From positions 434,001-498,000 of the forward strand of contig JADJOT010000009.1 in assembly GCA_016713625.1 (NCBI GenBank): DNA of 64,000 nucleotides, in the 5' to 3' direction. Positions 17,058 through 25,080 of the stretch are shown piece by piece (the first letter of the stretch is position 1; each line of letters starts with the position of its first letter). The notes beneath the pieces are model-generated. The model had not been told where the DNA came from and did not search any database. It saw only the letters and a program-made list of their open reading frames with translations. The position numbers and the translations under genes were made by a program. Source of the DNA: Candidatus Accumulibacter affinis (GTDB lineage Bacteria > Pseudomonadota > Gammaproteobacteria > Burkholderiales > Rhodocyclaceae).

Positions 17058-17557
17058 CGCTGCTCGAGCGGCTTCATCAGTTGCCGCTCCTCGGCCGCTT
17101 GTTGCGCCATCGCTTCGTCAAGTTCGGCGTCGTCGGGGCCTCCGGGACGGTAGTCAACGTGGTCGTGCTCTATCTCGCACAGGAGATTCTGTTCCAGTCC
17201 ATCGAGCCGGCGTCGCTACGCCTCAACGTCTCGCTGGCAGTAGCGATCTTCTTCGCCACGATCAACAACTTCCTGCTCAACCGCGCGTGGACCTGGCTTG
17301 ACCGGCGCGCGCAGGTGCACACCCCGATTCTCCTGCAGTTCGCACAATACACAATTGCCTGCTGGCTCGGCATCGCCCTCCAGTTCGCGCTGACCCACGC
17401 TTTTGCCACGCGCATGCACTACCTGCTGGCAAATGTGCTGGCGATCGTCATCGCCAGCGTCGCCAACTTCGTGGTGAACGATCACTGGACTTTCGGCCGT
17501 CTGCGCATGCTGGTCCGCCGCTGGCGTCATCGCCGCCACGGCGCGCCTGGCGACTAG
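17054..17557 (+). CDS. GtrA-family membrane protein
   Basis: A 167-residue protein with four predicted transmembrane helices, matching GtrA: FVKFGVVGASGTVVNVVVLYL, then FATINNFLLNRAWTW, and near the end VANFVVNDHWTFG. GtrA proteins are thought to flip polyprenyl-phosphate-linked sugars across the inner membrane. The gene overlaps the GT9 gene by 4 bases. With the GT39 transferase it forms a plausible set: make or move a lipid-linked sugar and attach it outside. Confidence 0.88.
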   Translation: MTLLERLHQLPLLGRLLRHRFVKFGVVGASGTVVNVVVLYLAQEILFQSIEPASLRLNVSLAVAIFFATINNFLLNRAWTWLDRRAQVHTPILLQFAQYTIACWLGIALQFALTHAFATRMHYLLANVLAIVIASVANFVVNDHWTFGRLRMLVRRWRHRRHGAPGD

Positions 17558-17582
17558 AGGTCCAAGGTCTTCGTTGCAGCGC

Positions 17583-17588
17583 TATAAT
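17583..17588 (+). promoter_or_regulatory. Putative -10 element upstream of PhaC-like gene
   Basis: A perfect TATAAT lies 67 bases before the gene start in the 98-base gap after the GtrA gene. No convincing -35 hexamer is found at 17 bases upstream, so activation by a regulator would be needed if this is the promoter. Confidence 0.4.
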
Positions 17589-17655
17589 CGGCACGAGAAT
17601 TCGCTGGTCTGGCGAAAGGTAGCCGCCGAACTGCCACAATAAGGAAAGACAGATC

Positions 17656-19023
17656 ATGATTCCTATGCTTAAGCGCAGCCTGGACAGGGGTCTGGAAATC
17701 AACGACCGCGTCGCGCTCGCGCTGCTCAACGGATTCGACTGGGTTTTCAAGCGTGATCAACTGGTTCAGTCGGGGAGAACCCCTTTCGAATTGGTGCATC
17801 AGGGCGATCCAATGTCCGTCCGCCACTACGATTTGGCGGATGAGGACGCCATTGAACTCGCCGACGGCAGTAGTCTGCCGGTGCAAACCCCGCAATATCT
17901 GGTTCCGCTGGTTCTGATTCCACCACTTGGGGTGACCACCGAAGCCTTCGACCTGATGCCCAACCGGAGTCTGGCACGCTATATGGCAGCGCGCGGCTTC
18001 AAGACCTACCTGATCGATTGGGGAAAACCGGACAGACGTCATGCGCGCCTTGGCCTGGCAGACTATTCGGATTCGATGATGAACGAAGCGCTCGCAGCGA
18101 TCCGGACGCACAGCGGTGCGCAGCAGGTTTCGTTGATGGGGTGGTGCATGGGCGGTTTGTTGGCGATCATCCATGCCGGGTACAGGAAGGATCCTCGCAT
18201 TGTCAATATCGTCACGGTGGCGAGCCCGATCGACCTGCAAGGGGGAGGCATCATCGCCGGGGCGGGGCAGGCGGTGAACGCCCCGGTGAAGCTGTTGCGC
18301 AAGCTCAGCGATTTCCGCTTGCATTCACTCGATCCGGCCCGATTGCATGTTCCCGGCTGGATGACGACGATCATTTTCAAGATGACGAACCCGGTCGGTA
18401 GCTTCACCACCTACTGGGACCTGCTTACGAAGCTCTGGGATCGCGAGTTTGTCGAGTCGCATTCGACCACCTCCGACTACCTGAACAACATGCTGGCATA
18501 CCCTGGCGGGGTATTGCGGGACATGGTGGTCAGGGTTGGCGTCGACAACCAGCTCGCCAGCGGCGCCATTGAACTCGGCAAGAAGGTTTCCCGCTTCCGG
18601 AACATCTACGCGTCGCTGCTGGTGTTCGCCGGGGAGAAAGATGCACTGGTGTCTGCTTCTACGGCAGAAGGTCTGGTGGCACTGGTGTCTTCGGCAGACA
18701 AGAAGTTCGCTGTGGCCCCTGGTGGACATATGGGTGTGATCCTGGGTAGCAAGGCCCAGAAGTTCGTCTGGGCTCAGACCGCCGATTGGCTGGGCGAAAG
18801 GTCAGACGGATCGGTGCCCGCCAAGGCTGCAGCGAAGGCTCCGGCCAAGACCACGGTCAAGGCTCCAGTCAGGACTCCAGCCAAGACCACGGCCAAGATT
18901 AAGTCTCCAGTCAAGCCGCGGGCCAATGCCGCTCTGGGAATACCTGCGGGTCAAGCTGAGGCAGTAGTCGGGGTCCCGGCCAGCGCTCCGCTGGAAATGC
19001 GCCCTGGCACTCACGAAACCTGA
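17656..19023 (+). CDS. phaC: PHA synthase-like protein (class III PhaC type) with Lys/Ala/Pro tail
   Basis: A 455-residue alpha/beta-hydrolase. The lipase-like box is GWCMGG with nucleophile Cys (QVSLMGWCMGGLLAI, about residue 161). The triad is completed by Asp in FAGEKDALVS and His in APGGHMGVI. The size of the catalytic part (about 375 residues) and the motifs are like PhaC of the class III type; no phaE is seen beside it. From about residue 385 the protein carries an unusual basic tail of repeated KAPAKTT/KAPVRTPAKTT units, resembling the tails of histone H1-like and PhaF-type proteins. It should polymerise hydroxyacyl-CoA to polyhydroxyalkanoate. Ribosome-binding site AAGGAAAG. A hydrolase of another type cannot be excluded. 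Confidence 0.8.
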   Translation: MIPMLKRSLDRGLEINDRVALALLNGFDWVFKRDQLVQSGRTPFELVHQGDPMSVRHYDLADEDAIELADGSSLPVQTPQYLVPLVLIPPLGVTTEAFDLMPNRSLARYMAARGFKTYLIDWGKPDRRHARLGLADYSDSMMNEALAAIRTHSGAQQVSLMGWCMGGLLAIIHAGYRKDPRIVNIVTVASPIDLQGGGIIAGAGQAVNAPVKLLRKLSDFRLHSLDPARLHVPGWMTTIIFKMTNPVGSFTTYWDLLTKLWDREFVESHSTTSDYLNNMLAYPGGVLRDMVVRVGVDNQLASGAIELGKKVSRFRNIYASLLVFAGEKDALVSASTAEGLVALVSSADKKFAVAPGGHMGVILGSKAQKFVWAQTADWLGERSDGSVPAKAAAKAPAKTTVKAPVRTPAKTTAKIKSPVKPRANAALGIPAGQAEAVVGVPASAPLEMRPGTHET

Positions 19024-19219
19024 CCCTTTTCTTCTCGCCAGGAGTGATCCGGCGCGCGGGTAGGCAGCATGCGGCGAAGAACAGCTTCGGAAGGTCAGCG
19101 TTCGGAGGCGAAACCTGAGGACGGCGCATGCCCAAGCGAGGACTCGCCTCAGTAGGCTGGGTGTTTTCCCGATTTTGCTTGCCTCCTCAAGGATGCCGAT
19201 GGCGCGTCCAGACCAGGTG

Positions 19220-19246
19220 TGCCAGGCACGAAATGAATGCCTGGCA
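19220..19246. other. 9-bp perfect stem-loop
   Basis: TGCCAGGCA (19220-19228) and TGCCTGGCA (19238-19246) are exact reverse complements with a 9-base loop, in the 274-base gap between two convergent genes. There is no T-tract, so it is only a possible bidirectional terminator. No gene is seen in the gap. Confidence 0.4.
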
Positions 19247-19297
19247 GGGTAGTGAATCAGGTCGCACCTGGCACGCAAGCCTGAATCGTCACTCCCT

Positions 19298-20074
19298 TCA
19301 GTGAAACGCCGAGAAATCCGGGGAGCGCTTGGCGATGAATGCGGCAACGGCTTCGTCGAATTCGCCCAACTGGACCGCTGCGAACAGGGCTTCACCTTCG
19401 CGGTCGATGGCCGCGTGAAGACCTGCCGCGTGCTCTTCGCGCAGCAAGCGCCTGCTTTCCACCAGGGCGTTCGGCGCCTGGGCGGTCAGATCTTTCGCCC
19501 ACTGACGGGCCATTGCGAGTTCGCTTCCCGGTTCAACGACGGTATTCACGAAACCGGCTCGCTGCGCTGTGTGAGCGTCGAACAGTTTGGCCAGGAGGAC
19601 CAGTTCGTTGGCCAGGCGTGGGCCGGCGGCGCGCGGCAAGAGATAGCTCGAACCAATTTCGGGCGCGATGCCGAGGCTGGCGAAGGGCAGACGAAACTTG
19701 GTGTCGGCGGCGGCGACGACGAGATCGCAATGCAGAAGCAGCGTCGCGCCACCACCGATCGCGGAGCCATGGACTGCGGCCAGCAGGGGTTTCGTGAAAT
19801 CGGCCAGGCGGTGACTCACGCGGGCCAGCGGTGAGCCGCCGAACCCTTCGCTGAGGAAGCCGCTGGTTGCGCTGCGCAGATTCATGCCGGAACAGAACGC
19901 GGCGCCGCGACTCGAGAGGAGAACGACACGCACATTCCTGTCGCGGGAAGCATCTTCCAGCGCCTTGTTCAATCGCTCGAACCAGTCATCGTCCATCGTG
20001 TTACGCCCGTCGTCCGAGGTGAATTCAAGGTGAAGCACGCCCCCGACGAGATTCTTTTCAATGCTGCCAGCCAT
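19298..20074 (-). CDS. Enoyl-CoA hydratase/isomerase family protein
   Basis: A 258-residue crotonase-fold protein. The oxyanion-hole segments are visible as RGAAFCSGMNL and AVHGSAIGGGATLLL. The glutamate that normally follows the second GGG in hydratases is Thr here, and the usual PE before the second catalytic loop is PF. However, a glutamate is present in LGIAPEIGSSYLLPR, the position used by delta3-delta2-enoyl-CoA isomerases. So isomerisation or another crotonase reaction is more likely than hydration. It lies convergent to the PhaC-like gene, so a link to acyl-CoA supply is possible but not shown. Confidence 0.85.
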   Translation of the reverse strand: MAGSIEKNLVGGVLHLEFTSDDGRNTMDDDWFERLNKALEDASRDRNVRVVLLSSRGAAFCSGMNLRSATSGFLSEGFGGSPLARVSHRLADFTKPLLAAVHGSAIGGGATLLLHCDLVVAAADTKFRLPFASLGIAPEIGSSYLLPRAAGPRLANELVLLAKLFDAHTAQRAGFVNTVVEPGSELAMARQWAKDLTAQAPNALVESRRLLREEHAAGLHAAIDREGEALFAAVQLGEFDEAVAAFIAKRSPDFSAFH

Positions 20075-20472
20075 TCAATCCTCCGTTTGCTTCCTGGTGA
20101 TCATGATTTCCCTGCCCGCCGCCACGTCCCGCTTGGTTGTCGATCTGGTGGCTCGAACAAGCAGCGTACGAATCCAGCCGTGCTCGCCTTTCATCCGGCG
20201 CAGCGCGCGCAAATGCTGCAGTGAACCGCTCACCATTCCCGGCACGGCGGCAACCGTTGCCAGCACGACGGCGCGATGACCATAACGATGAGCAAAGCAA
20301 GGCGCCATTTACGCAAAAGCGGGTGCAGGCTACGCGGATCCAAACCATGCAGATTTTCATGGCGTAGCTGTGGTGTCCGTGCGATGCCGAACAGACGGTG
20401 TCTATTTGTTGCGCTAAATTCACTTGGCAAGCCAGCCAGCAAAACCCCAAAACCAGCAAAAGGAGACACACC
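20075..20472. other. Divergent intergenic region
   Basis: These 398 bases between the divergent crotonase and OsmC genes contain no recognisable gene. They presumably hold both promoters. I could not pick out a convincing -35/-10 pair. Confidence 0.4.
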
Positions 20473-20907
20473 ATGACTGAAAAAACCGCCAGCGTTCATT
20501 GGGAAGGCCGGGGCAAGAAGGGCCTGGGCACGATCAGCACCGAGACCGGTGCGCTAAAGCAATACCCGTATGGTTTTGCCAGCCGTTTTGAGGATGAGCG
20601 GCGCGGCACCAACCCTGAGGAAATTCTCGGCGCCGCGCACGCCGCCTGCTTCACGATGGCGTTTTCGTTCGCCTGTGACAAAGCCGGGCTGGCGACGACC
20701 GATGTCGATACTACGGCTAGCGTTCGCCTGTCCAAACAGGGTGAAGGTTTTGTCATCGACCGCATCGCCTTGACCCTGCAGGCCACCGTTCCGGGCATTG
20801 ATGAAGCAGCATTTCAGCAGATCGCTGCCGCAGCCAAATGTGACTGCCCGCTATCGAAAGCGTTGGCCAGCGTAGCCGAAATCACCTTGTTAGCAACATT
20901 GAAATAG
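20473..20907 (+). CDS. osmC: OsmC-family peroxiredoxin
   Basis: A 144-residue OsmC/Ohr-fold protein that reduces organic hydroperoxides using two cysteines. Both are present: AAHAACFTMAFS near residue 58 and KCDCPLSKAL near residue 127. The NPEEILGAAHAACF block and the N-terminal HWEGRGKKGLGTIST are typical of the OsmC branch. The start is the ATG after AAAGGAG. It stands alone. The physiological reductant is not evident. Confidence 0.9.
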   Translation: MTEKTASVHWEGRGKKGLGTISTETGALKQYPYGFASRFEDERRGTNPEEILGAAHAACFTMAFSFACDKAGLATTDVDTTASVRLSKQGEGFVIDRIALTLQATVPGIDEAAFQQIAAAAKCDCPLSKALASVAEITLLATLK

Positions 20908-20975
20908 AATCTTCGAAGAGCCGAAGGGCATCTGGAAACCGATCCAGATGACCCGACGGGCCCGTCCAGACGGCC

Positions 20976-22376
20976 TTATTCGAAGCGCTGGCCGCGCACC
21001 CCCGTACCGTTGTTGCGCCGCAAATGTCCAAGGAACAAGGGTAAAAAACCGACCAGAATCCCGCCGATGCCAAAGATGTTGGTCACCGTGTCAAAGGTAG
21101 GAATGCTATACAGCGCGATGAAAACCATGAACAGCGCCGAAAGCAACGGCCAGAGGACATACGAGATCGCGGTGTATGCGCCGTTGGTCAATTGGTTGCG
21201 GTAGTGCCAGGCACAGGCAAATCCCGCCAGGCTCATGTAGAAGCATATCTGGAAGCCGATAGCGAGAATCGAACTCTCCAGGATCGCCTGTACCGAAGGC
21301 ATGAACGACGAACTGAAAAGCAGCACAACGCCCAAGCCCCAAATCACCAGGGTCGCCACCCATGGGGTTTGCCAGTCCGCGTGAACCCTGGCATAGCGGT
21401 GATGCAGCATGTCGTCGCGCGCCATGGCAAACATACTTCGACTGAATTGCAGAATCTGTGTTTCGATCGTGCCGACAGTGCTCAGGATTGTTGAGAGTAC
21501 CGCCAGGTAACTCCAGGGTGACGGAAAGAGCTTGCTGGCAATCGCATAGAGCACATTGGTGTTGGCCTGCGCAATTTCGTCATCAGTTAACACGATCAAT
21601 ACCACAATCATCATGATGACGAACAACAGAATGAGATTGACCATGGCCCAGAATGCGCCATGGCTGGCCGGCTGTAGCTTGCCGGCATCGCCCGTCCTGG
21701 TCTCCTCGCTGAGGTTCATGGTGACGTCCCAACCCCAGTAAAAGAATATGGCGGTCAGGGCGCCCGTAGCGAACAACTGCGGCGTGAAGGAAAACGGAGA
21801 AAACCAGATGATTGAAGGGGGGTGTGCCGGCTGGCTGCCATATTGCACAAAAGCCGCAACAACCAGCGCGAAAACCACGACAAATTCGATTCCGGTCAGG
21901 ATCAACTGAGCATAGCTTGCCTGCTTGATGCCCTTGGTTACCACGATGGTGACCAAGGTCAGCCAGATGGCGGCCGTAGCTGTTACCCAGGCGGTGCTCT
22001 CGACCAGATCCGGGGAAAGCAGAATCAGTGTTGACGTTGCCGCCGGTATGGTGGCCGACACCATGAAGAAGATCGACGCAACCAACAGGCCCCAACCAGC
22101 AAAGAATCCCCAGGTTCTGCCGAAGACGTGCCCCACCCAGGCATAGGCGGCGCCGGCGTGCGGCGAGATCTTGTTGAGGTGGGAGAACGCCAGCATGATG
22201 CCGAACATGATGAGGCCGCAATAGAAAATGCTGCCAACAGACAGGATACCGACCGACGCCACGATGGTCGCCGTCGTGACGGCAACGCTGTAGGCGGGCG
22301 CCGTACCGGCAATGCCCATGATGGCGGACTCGAAGGTTCCCAGCGAACCTTTCGCCAATTCTCGGTTCTGTGACAT
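20976..22376 (-). CDS. APC-superfamily amino acid permease
   Basis: A 466-residue inner-membrane transporter with about 12 hydrophobic helices. The first helix region LGTFESAIMGIAGTAPAYSVAVTTA has the broken-helix Gly motif of the amino acid-polyamine-organocation superfamily; HAGAAYAWVGHVFGRTWGFFAGW is the conserved loop and helix 3. Substrate cannot be read from the sequence. The ribosome-binding site AGAGGA precedes the ATG. It is convergent to osmC. Confidence 0.85.
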   Translation of the reverse strand: MSQNRELAKGSLGTFESAIMGIAGTAPAYSVAVTTATIVASVGILSVGSIFYCGLIMFGIMLAFSHLNKISPHAGAAYAWVGHVFGRTWGFFAGWGLLVASIFFMVSATIPAATSTLILLSPDLVESTAWVTATAAIWLTLVTIVVTKGIKQASYAQLILTGIEFVVVFALVVAAFVQYGSQPAHPPSIIWFSPFSFTPQLFATGALTAIFFYWGWDVTMNLSEETRTGDAGKLQPASHGAFWAMVNLILLFVIMMIVVLIVLTDDEIAQANTNVLYAIASKLFPSPWSYLAVLSTILSTVGTIETQILQFSRSMFAMARDDMLHHRYARVHADWQTPWVATLVIWGLGVVLLFSSSFMPSVQAILESSILAIGFQICFYMSLAGFACAWHYRNQLTNGAYTAISYVLWPLLSALFMVFIALYSIPTFDTVTNIFGIGGILVGFLPLFLGHLRRNNGTGVRGQRFE

Positions 22377-22407
22377 GCTGTCCTCTCGCTCTGCTGTGCT
22401 TGAGCCA

Positions 22408-22554
22408 CTACTTAGCCAGATTGGAGCACACCGCCCCGTCAGCGAACAACGCAGCGCAGTGCTTATGCATCTGCGCTTTCAAACCTGCCTCGTCCTCTGC
22501 GGCCATGGCAACTGAACCGAGAAGAAACAAAACGCAAAACATCGCTCTCTTCAT
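22408..22554 (-). CDS. Small secreted protein
   Basis: A 48-residue protein with a Sec signal peptide (MKRAMFCVLFLLGSVAMA, cleavage after AMA). The mature part is about 30 residues with two cysteines (HKHCAALF and GAVCSNL) that could form a disulfide. The start is chosen at the ATG preceded by GGGAGA; longer frames upstream have no ribosome-binding site. No family recognised. Confidence 0.5.
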   Translation of the reverse strand: MKRAMFCVLFLLGSVAMAAEDEAGLKAQMHKHCAALFADGAVCSNLAK

Positions 22555-22705
22555 ACCATTCTCCCGATTCGCCAAAAGCAGGAACACTGCTCGCCCTGGT
22601 ACACCATCTTTTACCTGAGTAGTCATTTTAAAGACCGTGCTCCGCCAGCGCAAATTCAACGCGGAATGCGCGATCTGTCAGCTTTTCAGCCTCTGGAATG
22701 TCCGT

Positions 22706-22907
22706 TCCGACTTCCTGCTGTTGCGAGACGAAGGTGTAGCGACGATCACGCGCCGCGAATTCCGGCCACTGAAGCTTTTCGACGCAAGTGGTCATGCCGC
22801 GGGCGACCTAATCCTGCGCCAGGTCGAACATGTGGGGGCACCTGTCGAAAGGTAGATCGCCTTGTCGCCGGCCTTGACCTCCTGCATCGCCTGACGGCCG
22901 GTGAGTG
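22706..22907 (-). pseudogene. Isocitrate lyase gene remnant with internal deletion
   Basis: Bases 22706-22835 are clearly homologous to the 3' part of the intact isocitrate lyase gene at about 26837-26966, and 22850-22907 to a more upstream part at about 27778-27835. About 0.8 kb of the gene between these parts has been lost. It is in the same orientation as the intact gene 4.1 kb away. Several substitutions and frame breaks show it is decayed. It must have come from a duplication of aceA or from a second acquired copy. Confidence 0.8.
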
Positions 22908-22952
22908 ATCGTGCTAGCGTCGCGAACTGTTTGAGCAGATCAGGCGGCGCCA

Positions 22953-23342
22953 TTACGGGCGAGGTGCAGGCGGTGACGGAGTGTCTCCCAAGCCAGACTC
23001 GATCAACTGTGCCTTGAGCAGCGGCAGATGGTGCTGAACCGTTGTCCAGACCACTGCGGCATCGACGCGGAAATACTCGTGCGTCAGGATGATCCGCATT
23101 TCGTAGGCATCCCGGAACTGTTGCCACAGCGCTGGCCTGGTTTCCTGTAACGACGAGTCAAGCTGCATGATCGAGTTGCCAGCTTCCCCGATGACGATCA
23201 GGCTTTCGATGACGGCGCGCTGCGTCTTGCCATCGGAGAGAAACTCCTCCTTGCTCATTTCACCAATGTCGGATTCAACATTGCCGATGGCTTCCAGCAT
23301 GTCCTGAATCCGCTCAGGCACCCTGCGAGGTTTGCGGGTCAT
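22953..23342 (-). CDS. HepT-like HEPN toxin (DUF86)
   Basis: A 129-residue HEPN-domain protein of the HepT family. The catalytic RNase motif R-X4-H-X-Y is seen as RIILTHEY, and the family helix IVIGEAGNSIMQL is present. Its start overlaps the end of the MntA gene by 4 bases, the standard arrangement of the HEPN/MNT toxin-antitoxin system, in which MntA adds AMP to the tyrosine of that motif. It lies just beside the aceA remnant. Confidence 0.88.
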   Translation of the reverse strand: MTRKPRRVPERIQDMLEAIGNVESDIGEMSKEEFLSDGKTQRAVIESLIVIGEAGNSIMQLDSSLQETRPALWQQFRDAYEMRIILTHEYFRVDAAVVWTTVQHHLPLLKAQLIESGLGDTPSPPAPRP

Positions 23343-23632
23343 ACGGATACAGCCTCCCGAAGCACGTCCTGTCTGAAGCGTTCGTGCAGTGCCAGTGGGG
23401 TAAGAACGTCGGTCTTGACACCCAGCAGCGCTTCAAGCTCTCGCCTGATTCTGACCAGGCTGATCAGCGAAGTCTTGCCGTCAATGGGGTCCACCAGCAG
23501 ATCAAGGTCGCTCTCATCCGTGTCGTCTCCATGAAGCACTGACCCAAAGACGCGAGGATTTCTGGCGTCGTTGCTCTCCACGATTCGGCGAATCTCGCCG
23601 CGATGCCTTTGCAGTGCTTCAGAGGGCTTCAT
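23339..23632 (-). CDS. MntA-like nucleotidyltransferase antitoxin
   Basis: A 97-residue minimal nucleotidyltransferase. The active-site signature GSVLHGDDTDESDLDLLVD contains the GS and DxD motifs that bind ATP and metal. It comes first in the pair with HepT, with ribosome-binding site GAGAGGAG. By family it neutralises HepT by AMPylation. Confidence 0.88.
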   Translation of the reverse strand: MKPSEALQRHRGEIRRIVESNDARNPRVFGSVLHGDDTDESDLDLLVDPIDGKTSLISLVRIRRELEALLGVKTDVLTPLALHERFRQDVLREAVSV

Positions 23633-23792
23633 TTGCGACTCCTCTCTCCGATGAGAAGTGCGTTACTCTTCAACCGTGTAGTGGTCGTGATCGACCCACA
23701 GCCGACCGCCGTCGCCGAGGAAAGCAGACGTTTAACGTGGCGGTCACTCGCCCTGCGCGGCTTTATCGCGCAGCGTCCAGTGGACCGCAAAG

Positions 23793-24032
23793 TCAGGCGA
23801 AACTGAGCATTTTATTAGCGTAGTCTTTGCCTGCTGTTGTAGGAGGCAAAGCTTTACCGTCTTGTGCATACAGATCTAGGGTTTCCTCGACGATCTCACA
23901 GAGTTCCGCGAAGACCTGCTTTTCATCGCTGCCATGACAGCCTCCATAAAACAGACCAGGACAACTGCCCACAAAGCACTGATCTTCATTAGACCACTCC
24001 ACGATTTTCACGTAACGGGCACTTTCACTCAT
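23793..24032 (-). CDS. HicB-like antitoxin
   Basis: A 79-residue protein with the HicB partial RNase H-like fold: YVKIVEWSNEDQCFVGSCPGLFYGGCHGSD, followed by the helix KQVFAELCEIVEETLDLY. It overlaps the hicA gene by 4 bases and is the second gene. The C-terminal DNA-binding part is short. It should bind and inhibit the HicA RNase. Confidence 0.82.
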   Translation of the reverse strand: MSESARYVKIVEWSNEDQCFVGSCPGLFYGGCHGSDEKQVFAELCEIVEETLDLYAQDGKALPPTTAGKDYANKMLSFA

Positions 24033-24226
24033 TTAGTTGAATCCTCTATGGCTATATTGACTGCTCTCTCTTGATAACGCCGAGCATCCGCACCAAGCTG
24101 GCCGGAAATTACAAGCGGCCTCGTCAGTCTTGGATGAACGAAGTTCCGGTGACTTCCTTTGCCACCACGGTTGACGAAACCGGCTTGTTCAAGGTCTTTT
24201 ATCAGTTCTCTAATCTTTTTTGGCAT
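24029..24226 (-). CDS. HicA-like mRNA interferase toxin
   Basis: A 65-residue double-stranded-RNA-binding-fold toxin. IRELIKDLEQAGFVNRGGKGSHRNFVHP carries the GKGSHR motif with the catalytic histidine. The start is set at MPKKIREL; the longer frame upstream reads into the truncated reverse transcriptase gene and is not natural. It is first in a coupled hicAB pair. Confidence 0.85.
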   Translation of the reverse strand: MPKKIRELIKDLEQAGFVNRGGKGSHRNFVHPRLTRPLVISGQLGADARRYQERAVNIAIEDSTK

Positions 24227-24981
24227 CGCGTAGTTGTATAAAACAGATTGCCTAAGGCGGACAGCAGTAACGGCAAGGTAAGGCATTTAATTCGACCCTG
24301 GCCCCTTTGTAATTCCTGCAAGCCCGGAATCTTCGCGCATAGCTCTTCGTCACAGCGTTGCATGATGAGTTCGGCGATTAATAGCGATGTGTCCGGCCCG
24401 ATTGGGATTCCGATTGTCTGTTGGTCTTGCCCGGCCCTGATCCAGAAATCTAGCCTATTGCCTAATAAAGTTAGCTTGTGGTTCGCCTTTGCTACAGGCT
24501 TGGTGTGTAGGGCCCATGGAATCGAGTGCGTGTAGCTGCTGTGGTAGAAGCGAGAAATATCCGTCTTTAGCACGAATCGCTTTCCGAGCCGGCTTTTTTG
24601 GGACATTCGGGAACGGTCTGCTTGGGTGTGTTTTCCGTCGATTGCTCGACCGGCGCTTTTTAATTCCGGCGAGGTCGCTGCCAGCGGGGTTCCGCTGGCC
24701 TTTGCCATTACTGTTGTCCAGATTGTATGGAGTTCTTGGCAAACCAAGAAATGGTGTAACGGATTGCAAATACTGAGCGGCCGCCTAAGGAGCCCTCGTC
24801 GAGCAAGTGAATATCGCTCTAATTTGCCGAATGGGATCCTTGGCTGCATATCGGCCGACTTCCCCCAGTCGGCTGGCAGAGCGGTACTACCCGTTACGGC
24901 TCTTGCGAAAGGCTCTGTTACGAAGGGCTTAGGCAACTCTTTGGGAAAGTACCCACGAGCCAGGATATCGAAAAGCGACAC
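24202..24981 (-). pseudogene. Reverse transcriptase (defence/Abi-like), 3'-truncated
   Basis: A 259-codon frame. About the first 222 residues are a reverse transcriptase domain: the first catalytic aspartate is in VLKTDISRFYHSSYTHSIPWALH, and the motif B region is QTIGIPIGPDTSLLIAELIMQRCDEEL. These fit the 'unknown group'/abortive-infection reverse transcriptases, several of which are phage-defence enzymes. The YxDD box is missing: homology ends at about 24325, and the remaining codons run through a TTCGACCCTGGCCCC repeat into hicA upstream sequence. The enzyme cannot be active. Which group it belongs to I cannot say. Confidence 0.75.
24287..24309. repeat. GGGGYCA-type repeat at reverse transcriptase break point
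   Basis: TTAATTCGACCCTGGCCCC (inverted: GGGGCCAGGGTCGAATTAA) is of the same style as the GGGGTCA repeats at 1.7, 3.7 and 4.7 kb. It lies where the reverse transcriptase homology ends. Confidence 0.4.
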
Positions 24982-25080
24982 GGACTACTCCTGTTGCACG
25001 CTAACGGTGGAGCTAAGCGGCGCGGCCGCTGCGGTTTGAGCTTGGCACTCTATTTCTCACGCGTCCGCTCCAGCGATTTG

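Noticed and set aside
22637..22908. Plus-strand small genes in the aceA remnant
   Set aside because: The sequence is explained by a decayed copy of aceA on the minus strand.
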